In this document: positions 58,743 through 64,000 of the stretch, one piece after another
Layout of the letters: each line of letters starts with the position of its first letter
Position numbering within the stretch: position 1 is the stretch's first letter
Source of the DNA: Tetrapyrgos nigripes
Taxonomy: Eukaryota > Basidiomycota > Agaricomycetes > Agaricales > Campanellaceae
Direction: 5' to 3'
Length of the DNA: 64,000 nucleotides
Assembly (NCBI GenBank): GCA_013368315.1
Contig: JAACJM010000072.1
Span: 248,001 to 312,000 of the forward strand
Translations under genes and position numbers: made by a program
Notes under the pieces: model-generated
Seen by the model: the letters and a program-made list of their open reading frames with translations, nothing else
Told to the model about the DNA's origin: nothing
Database searches by the model: none

Positions 58743-60647
58743 ATGAAGAGCTTCACCGTCGTCCTCACCGCGTTCGCCATCGCCGCCAGCGCTCAGACCA
58801 CTGTGTAAGTTATTACTTTTATCGAACTGCAGTACGACTGACGTCTGTTTTTTCAGCTTCAGTGGTACAATCAGTTTGGGTAACTCACCTGGTACATTTC
58901 TATTCGAGCTTTTTCCCCAACTACGCTCTTTTCTGATTGAACGATATAGGTAACTGCATTAGGGCCGTCAGCAACACCGACAACGCTGCAGTCGTCCTCA
59001 GTAACAACTGTACCGGGCCTGACGCTCAGTGGGCACTTACGAACGGAAACATTAGGATTTACGGCAACAAATGTCTTGATGTGACCAACGGCAACGACGT
59101 GAATGGTCAAAAGCTGCAGATTTACACTTGCTTCCAGGGAAATACCAATCAGCTCTGGCAATACCAGGTAATTGTTGATAATCCTCCGTATTTCGATGTA
59201 TGCTGACAAGGCTAACAGGACAATCATATCGCTTGGACTGGACATGGTAGATGTTTGGATAATACCGGTGGTAACCTGACCCCTGGCAACCCCGTACGTA
59301 CCTTTTCGCCGACTTGAGCGTGTACACCAGACTAATCTTTTCCCTTTCCCCCAGATTCAACTCTGGTCCTGCATTTCGTACAACACCAATCAGCGCTGGA
59401 GCTGGCAAAACACGACAAGTCCTGCTGGCGCACCTGCTGCTCAGCCTGGATCTGCTCAACCTGCCGCTATTCCAGCTACCCAGCCTGCTGCTGGTCAACC
59501 CGCCGCTCAACCTGCTGCTGCTGCTGGCCCTGTGGCCACTGTAGTGGTCGTCATTCAACAAGGTGGTGGAGGTGCTGCTGCACCCGTGCCTATCCAGACC
59601 GTCAACCCTCAGGCTCCAACCACGGTTACTGTCACTGCTAGGGTTGGTACAGCTACGGTGACTCTCCCCGGTGGCCAAACCACCGTTTTTCCTACCACGA
59701 CTACGCTTCTCCCCAACGCCACGACCACGACTGGAATCACTACCACTACCGGAAATGCGACTACTACGACTGGAATCACTACCACCACCGGAAATGCGAC
59801 TATTACGACTGGAATCACTACCACCACCGGAAATGCGACTACTACGACTGGAATCACCACCACCACTAACAATGCCACTTGCGTACCTGCCACAACTGTT
59901 ATCCCCGCCAGCACCACTGTCATTCCAGCGATCACCACCTCTCTTGTCCCAGGCACCACTGTTATTCCAGCAGTCACCTCCATTATTCCGGCGGTCACCT
60001 CTGTGGTTGGAGGAGCTACCTCCATTGTCGGAGCAGTCACTTCCGTTGTCCCAGCTGTTACCTCTATTATCCCAGCAGTTACTTCTATCCTTGGTGCAGT
60101 TACCTCTGTTATTCCAGCGGTCACGTCTATTATTCCAGCGGTCACCAACATTGTCCCAGAAGTGACCTCTGTCGTCCCAGCAGTCACCTCTATCATCCCA
60201 GGCGTCACCAACGTCATCCCTGCAGTCACCAACGTCATCCCTGCAGTCACTAACGTTGTTGCCGGAGTCACGATTATCAACCCTGCACTCACTTCCGTTA
60301 TCGCTGCAGTCACAAACATTATCCCTGAAGCCACTTCCGTTGTCGGCGCGGTCACAAGTATCATTCCTGCAGCTACCTCCGTCGTCCCTGCTGTTACTTC
60401 CATCGTCCCAGAAGTTACCTCTGTGATCCCAGCAGTCATTTCAGTTGTTCCTGCAGTAACTTCTGTTATCCCTGAAGTCACCTCTGTCCTCGGCGCTGTG
60501 ACCTCTGTGGTTGCCGGAGCTACCTCCGTTATTCCCGCCGTTACGTCTATCATCCCCGCCGTCACTTCGGTCCTTCCTGCTGGTACTACTGTCATCCCCG
60601 CAGTTACTTCTGTTGTTCCTGCAGTTACGACCACCATCTGTGCTTAG
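58743..60647 (+). CDS. Secreted ricin-B lectin with composite stalk (lectin D)
   Basis: Exons 58743-58804, 58857-58891, 58950-59167, 59219-59293 and 59355-60647, giving 560 residues. Signal peptide MKSFTVVLTAFAIAASAQ, then a ricin-B trefoil with all three Q-x-W motifs (DAQWAL, NTNQLWQYQ, NTNQRWSWQ), here the best conserved of the four. An Ala/Pro/Gln linker follows. The stalk has both module types: four 13-residue TTTTGITTTTGNA units, then roughly thirty 7-residue VIPAVTS-type units, ending VTTTICA. It is alone on the plus strand, 35 kb from the other lectins, and may be closest to the ancestral form. Probably extracellular or wall-associated. No GPI signal is seen; the terminal Cys is shared with lectin A. 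Confidence 0.9.
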
Positions 60648-61150
60648 ATATTTTCACTGCGAGAGGTTTAGATTTACTCTCGGACATTAGGCTGTGTTGT
60701 ACATCATGTTTTCTTCTTTCCGTGTATGTTTTTGTTGTACATGTACTATCTACTTTGATGACTTGCATGTCTGTCTGTACTTTATGCTCAACTGTACTTT
60801 ACAATAACATTGAGCAATCCAATTGTGTATTCGTTTTGACATTCTTCTACCAAATGGAGCTTCACACAAGTTTACTGCTTCATTGAGTCGTATTTCTCCC
60901 TTGACTTCTGCAGCAACCTCAACGTGAAGACTTCTGTGGTCTCTGTGATTACAATGATTTTGTGTTCATGAGTTGCAGTATCTCATGGAGCGAAAGAAGT
61001 CAGGTCTCCTTTGAATGGGACCATGGACAGGTGCGGAACTCTTTTTCTGGAACGGTGAATTGAAGACTTGTGCAATTGCAAGGTCGAAAGGCTGTCGCCA
61101 TCATCCCACCACGACGAGTCTCGAAATAGACTAACACTGTAACATTAATT
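60648..61150. other. Spacer downstream of lectin D
   Basis: 3' flank of lectin D. From about 61070 faint similarity to the 3' flank of the F-box copies begins (GACGAGTCTCxAA). No gene was recognised. Confidence 0.4.
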
Positions 61151-61600
61151 TGATATTATAGGTAGCGGGTTAAGTCCTAGCAAATAGATTCCAAGAAGAA
61201 AGAGACCTAGGTCTGAGAACTGGGTAAAACAACGCTCCCTCTGCGATAGGCCCTTATAATCTTCAACTCCTCCTTCACCTTCTTCCATGTTCCGTGACGT
61301 CAAATTGGCAATCCAATGGAAGGATTCAGCCCATAATCATGGAAACCACTCTACTCCAGGCGGGATCGAGATGGTCGAGATGCCTGAAGCTGTTCAGTGA
61401 GTCCAGCACCAAATCGGATGAGCCGTCCCCAGCAATGGGGTAGGTCGGGATTATCCGGATTTTAAGGATTCGGAGTTGGACAGTGTGCTCTGCCAGGTCA
61501 AGTAAGCCTTTTAGGGTGGGTAAACTGTCAGGCTCATCCCAAGAAAGAGCTTTGAAAATTTGTAGGGAGGGAAGACAGCATCCTAAGAAAGTCAAATCAT
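61151..61600 (-). pseudogene. F-box/LRR-like remnant, copy 3, cut by the copia element
   Basis: Similar to the C-terminal part of F-box copies 1 and 2: TFLGCCLPSL, LAEHTVQLRILKI, IIPTYPIAG, SDLVLDSLNSFRHLDHLD and PAWSRVVSMIMG. It carries only one of the two 120-bp C-terminal units and further deletions. The homology stops abruptly at 61600, inside the codons for the TDDDLTFLG segment, exactly where the long terminal repeat begins. The missing 5' part should lie beyond the element, outside the window. Confidence 0.85.
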
Positions 61601-62003
61601 TGTCTAATGAAGCAGCAAATAATCAGCGTAGGGTGACCAGTCAGTAGAGCTCACCAAATGGAGGGCTGAGTAGAAAGCTTGTAGAGCTTAGATACGAGTT
61701 GCTTGTAGAGCAGATAGAACTAGATATTGTTCTGTAGTATCTACGACTTTACAGAGAGCTTTTATACTAGATAAAAAGCATGTAATTACTAATATCTACA
61801 TTGTCCATGGACATACCTAGAGACTAAGAGGATATTGCCATTGGCCATATTGCTATCTACAGAGATATCACTACATAGTAGAAGATAAGAGTAATGTCCG
61901 GAGAATGTCCTGGAGGACTAGCATACTTATAGCTACATAGAAGTTTCATAATAACTCCATATAGAATCATAGTTACTATACATGGAAGGTATATATTTCA
62001 ACA
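61601..62003 (-). repeat. Copia 3' long terminal repeat, 403 bp
   Basis: On the minus strand it begins TGTTGAAATATATACC and ends ATTAGACA, the TG…CA ends of an LTR. A purine-rich tract directly precedes it inside the element. The left target flank is ATCAT (61596-61600), the expected 5-bp duplication. The second LTR lies outside the window, so neither the repeat nor the duplication could be checked. Confidence 0.85.
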
Positions 62004-62017
62004 CTCCCCCTCGCTTT
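62004..62017 (-). other. Polypurine tract of the copia element
   Basis: On the minus strand AAAGCGAGGGGGAG ends immediately before the TG of the LTR. This is the usual place and composition of the plus-strand primer of LTR retrotransposons. Confidence 0.75.
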
Positions 62018-62151
62018 AGATGCGGACTTAAGTGCAGCATTGTAGGCGCACATCAAGGATTAAATGATTCTTGTATGAGCATAAACATAATGGAATGCGA
62101 ATAGTATCCACTCTGAAAATCTTGACGGTTGTTTCCAACCCATAATTATAT

Positions 62152-64000
62152 TTAAGAATCAAAGAATAGTCCTAACTCATTTCGGAATTTAAGAAACTTA
62201 ATGTGCCCAAGATTCTTCGTTAGAAGATCTGCACGATTTTCGTTTCCAGGAGTAAAATAGAGTTGGATCTTTTTAGACTCCTGAATCAGTTCTCTTATAA
62301 AATGGTAACGTATATCAATATGCTTCGATCTTGATTCAGTGATAGGATTTTGACTAATAAAGATCAAGCCTTGATTGTCACCAACAATAGGAACATGATT
62401 CAATTTAAAACCGATTTCTTTTAATAGAGTTTTAATCCATAGAGCCTGTTTTGCACATTCACAAAGTGCCATGTACTCGGCTTCAGTGGAGGACAATGCA
62501 ACAGTTTTTTGTTTTCGACTTGACCAGCAGATTGAGCCCTGTGCAAGCTCAAATATAAAGCCAGTCTGTGAATGACAATTATCTCTATCTTGTGCCCAGT
62601 CACTATCACAAAAACCTATAAGACCACTAGATTTAGATCCATCATAGATGAGTTTATAATGTTTTGTAGAAAGCAAGTATCTTATGATATACATGGCTTT
62701 CTTTAGATGGTCTGGCGAGGGATTTGCTGAATATGTTGACAATTTGATAACAGCAAAAGCTATATCAGGGCGAGTACCAAGCATAAGATAAAGGATCGAG
62801 CCAATCACTTGTTGGAACAAAGTTCTAACTTTGGTATCAACATTTCCATCGTGTGCTAAAGGAATATATGACTGTGGCATAGGCGTCGTTGTATGCTTCA
62901 TATTTTCAGCACCAAAACGTTTGATGACTTTATTTAAATAGTCTTCTTGATCAAGAGTAAGAATACTCTTCTTTCGATCACGTTTTATGCGCATGCCTAA
63001 AAATTCCTTTGCATCTCCGAGATCATGAGATTCCCATTTAGCCATGAATTGATTCATTAATCTGTTTAATAATTTCAGATCTGAACCCATCCATAACGCA
63101 TCGTCTACATATATGATGGCTATTATGGTTTTGCCATTCATACAGTAAATATATACGCCGGCATCTGAATGTAAGCGCTTAAAGCCTAAAGATTGCATAT
63201 ATTTTGTGCATTCAGTCCACCAGGCTAAGCTTGCTTGTTTCAGACCATAAAGTGCCTTGCGTAACCTCCAAACCTTGCTTCTGTCCTGACTAACAAAGCC
63301 ATCAGGCTGCGTCATATAGATTTCTTCGTCAAGAAGTCCATAGAGAAAAGCACTTTTGACGTCTAGTGCCTTGATCTCCCAATTCTCTATAGCAGCAATG
63401 GCAAGTAACAGTCTAACCGTTTCGAAGCAGACTACTGGACTGAATACATTGTTATAATCAATTCCTTCTGTCTGGGAAAAACCCTTTGCAACGAGTCGTG
63501 CACGTTTTGTTTTGTTTGATTTAATATTAAATACCCAACGACATCTGACTGGTTTACGACCTTTGGGAAGATCTACCAATTCAAAGACATTTCGTTTTTT
63601 CAATTGATCAATCTCATACTGACAAGCTTCTTCCCATTGCTTCTTAAGATCCTTTGGAGCGTTCCTGAAATCATTGGTTGATGTCCAGTGCTGCACGAAG
63701 GTCTTATTTTCCCAATAGTCTATCAGATCTTTTGTAACTTTATCTCTTTTATTTTTTGGATCTGGATTTCTATTGGTATCATGATGATATGGATATTCAT
63801 CCACTAAAGCAATAGGAGTATTGTGAATAAAAAGAGGTGTCGCAGAGGAACTTCCTTCTTTTTTATCTATAAACGCCTGTGATAAGAGATAATTTTGTAA
63901 CCATACTCCCCCTTGTTGAACACGTTGTTCTAAAACATCTTGTTCAAGAAACTCCGCAATTTCTCCACTAGGTCCTGGTTCTGTTTCAGATTGATCTTCA
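62152..64000 (-). CDS. Copia pol polyprotein, C-terminal part (reverse transcriptase and RNase H)
   Basis: The frame is open from the right edge to the stop at 62152. It has no internal stop, so the protein is cut only by the window. The integrase tail/linker comes first, then the copia reverse transcriptase: WEEACQYEIDQLKK, FNIKSNKTKRARLVAKGFSQ, DVKSAFLYGLLDEEIYMTQP, KALYGLKQA, and the catalytic IIYVDDALWMG with YVDD. RNase H follows: GFCDSDWAQDRDN, LSSTEAEYMALCECAKQALW, and TESRSKHIDIRYHFIRE near the end. All catalytic Asp/Glu positions visible are kept, so the element may be able to move. Codon use is A/T-richer than in the host genes. Confidence 0.95.
   Translation of the reverse strand, partial: EDQSETEPGPSGEIAEFLEQDVLEQRVQQGGVWLQNYLLSQAFIDKKEGSSSATPLFIHNTPIALVDEYPYHHDTNRNPDPKNKRDKVTKDLIDYWENKTFVQHWTSTNDFRNAPKDLKKQWEEACQYEIDQLKKRNVFELVDLPKGRKPVRCRWVFNIKSNKTKRARLVAKGFSQTEGIDYNNVFSPVVCFETVRLLLAIAAIENWEIKALDVKSAFLYGLLDEEIYMTQPDGFVSQDRSKVWRLRKALYGLKQASLAWWTECTKYMQSLGFKRLHSDAGVYIYCMNGKTIIAIIYVDDALWMGSDLKLLNRLMNQFMAKWESHDLGDAKEFLGMRIKRDRKKSILTLDQEDYLNKVIKRFGAENMKHTTTPMPQSYIPLAHDGNVDTKVRTLFQQVIGSILYLMLGTRPDIAFAVIKLSTYSANPSPDHLKKAMYIIRYLLSTKHYKLIYDGSKSSGLIGFCDSDWAQDRDNCHSQTGFIFELAQGSICWSSRKQKTVALSSTEAEYMALCECAKQALWIKTLLKEIGFKLNHVPIVGDNQGLIFISQNPITESRSKHIDIRYHFIRELIQESKKIQLYFTPGNENRADLLTKNLGHIKFLKFRNELGLFFDS

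Larger units (their letters stand above)
61601..64000 (-). mobile_element. Ty1/copia LTR retrotransposon, partial
   Basis: Runs from the 3' LTR leftwards into pol and off the right edge. It is inserted into F-box copy 3. The open pol frame without stops over 1.8 kb suggests a young insertion. gag, protease and most of integrase are not in the window. Confidence 0.93.

Noticed and set aside
58175..58780. 201-codon minus-strand frame before lectin D
   Set aside because: It overlaps the lectin D promoter, TATA box and first exon, has no domain, and its start lies inside the lectin signal-peptide codons.
59609..60637. 342-codon open frame on the minus strand across the lectin D stalk (and similar plus-strand frames at 2532-3434, 11536-12030, 22131-22622)
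   Set aside because: They are mirror frames of the Thr/Val repeats; the repeat unit has no stop on the other strand. The true frames join to signal peptide and trefoil by splicing.
1..64000. tRNA, rRNA or other structured RNA genes
   Set aside because: I looked for the usual tRNA T-arm motif and rRNA-like stretches and found none I could support by eye; a covariance-model scan would be decisive.

Overview
The window looks like nuclear DNA of a mushroom-forming basidiomycete (Agaricomycetes). The evidence is genes split by many 45-70 nt GT-AG introns, plus protein families typical of that class: F-box/LRR-like proteins, a DUF6535 membrane protein, ricin-B lectins with Thr/Val stalks, a fungal WD40 family, a P450 with an AIHTTS oxygen-binding helix, and a Ty1/copia element. 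No bacterial features were seen. No species is claimed. All gene models come from reading frames and splice sites by eye.

Left third (1-27 kb): an accessory region built by duplication. A palindromic pair of arms of at least 2 kb (1-2135 and 13838-16034) carries two frameshifted copies of one F-box gene. A third copy at 61.2 kb is split by the copia element. Between and beyond the arms lie a diverged intact F-box gene (5.4-7.1 kb), three ricin-B lectin genes (2.5-4.3, 11.5-12.8, 22.1-23.4 kb), two copies of a small orphan gene (8.0-8.6, 25.1-25.7 kb), an aldo-keto reductase (16.2-17.8 kb) and a DUF6535 protein (18.5-21.6 kb). Segments around 7.5-12.9 kb and 21.9-26.9 kb are diverged copies of each other.

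Middle (27-47 kb): a mix of decayed and housekeeping genes. Broken genes are a WD40 protein with three lesions, a fragment of unknown family, an intron-bearing copy of ribosomal protein eS26, and one of two 7-TM paralogues. Apparently intact genes are the other 7-TM paralogue, an ERG26/NSDHL-like sterol dehydrogenase, a 510-residue secreted orphan and TSR3 (18S rRNA modification). A cytochrome P450 is intact except for one homopolymer frameshift.

Right third (47-64 kb): a small three-finger C2H2 protein; a secreted Gly/Lys/His-rich protein built from twelve tandemly duplicated phase-0 exons; a 3.3 kb stretch with no supported gene; a Tvp38/VTT membrane protein with a long disordered tail; the fourth ricin-B lectin; and the copia element, which runs off the right edge.

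The strongest candidates for something undescribed are the tandem-exon secreted repeat gene (48.6-51.3 kb) and the four-member lectin family. The lectins keep their trefoil but exchange stalk repeat modules, and all four share a GGGGTCTAGCCCC-type element 130-185 bp upstream of the start codon. No single biosynthetic pathway links the genes; most of the left part is best explained by local duplication and decay.
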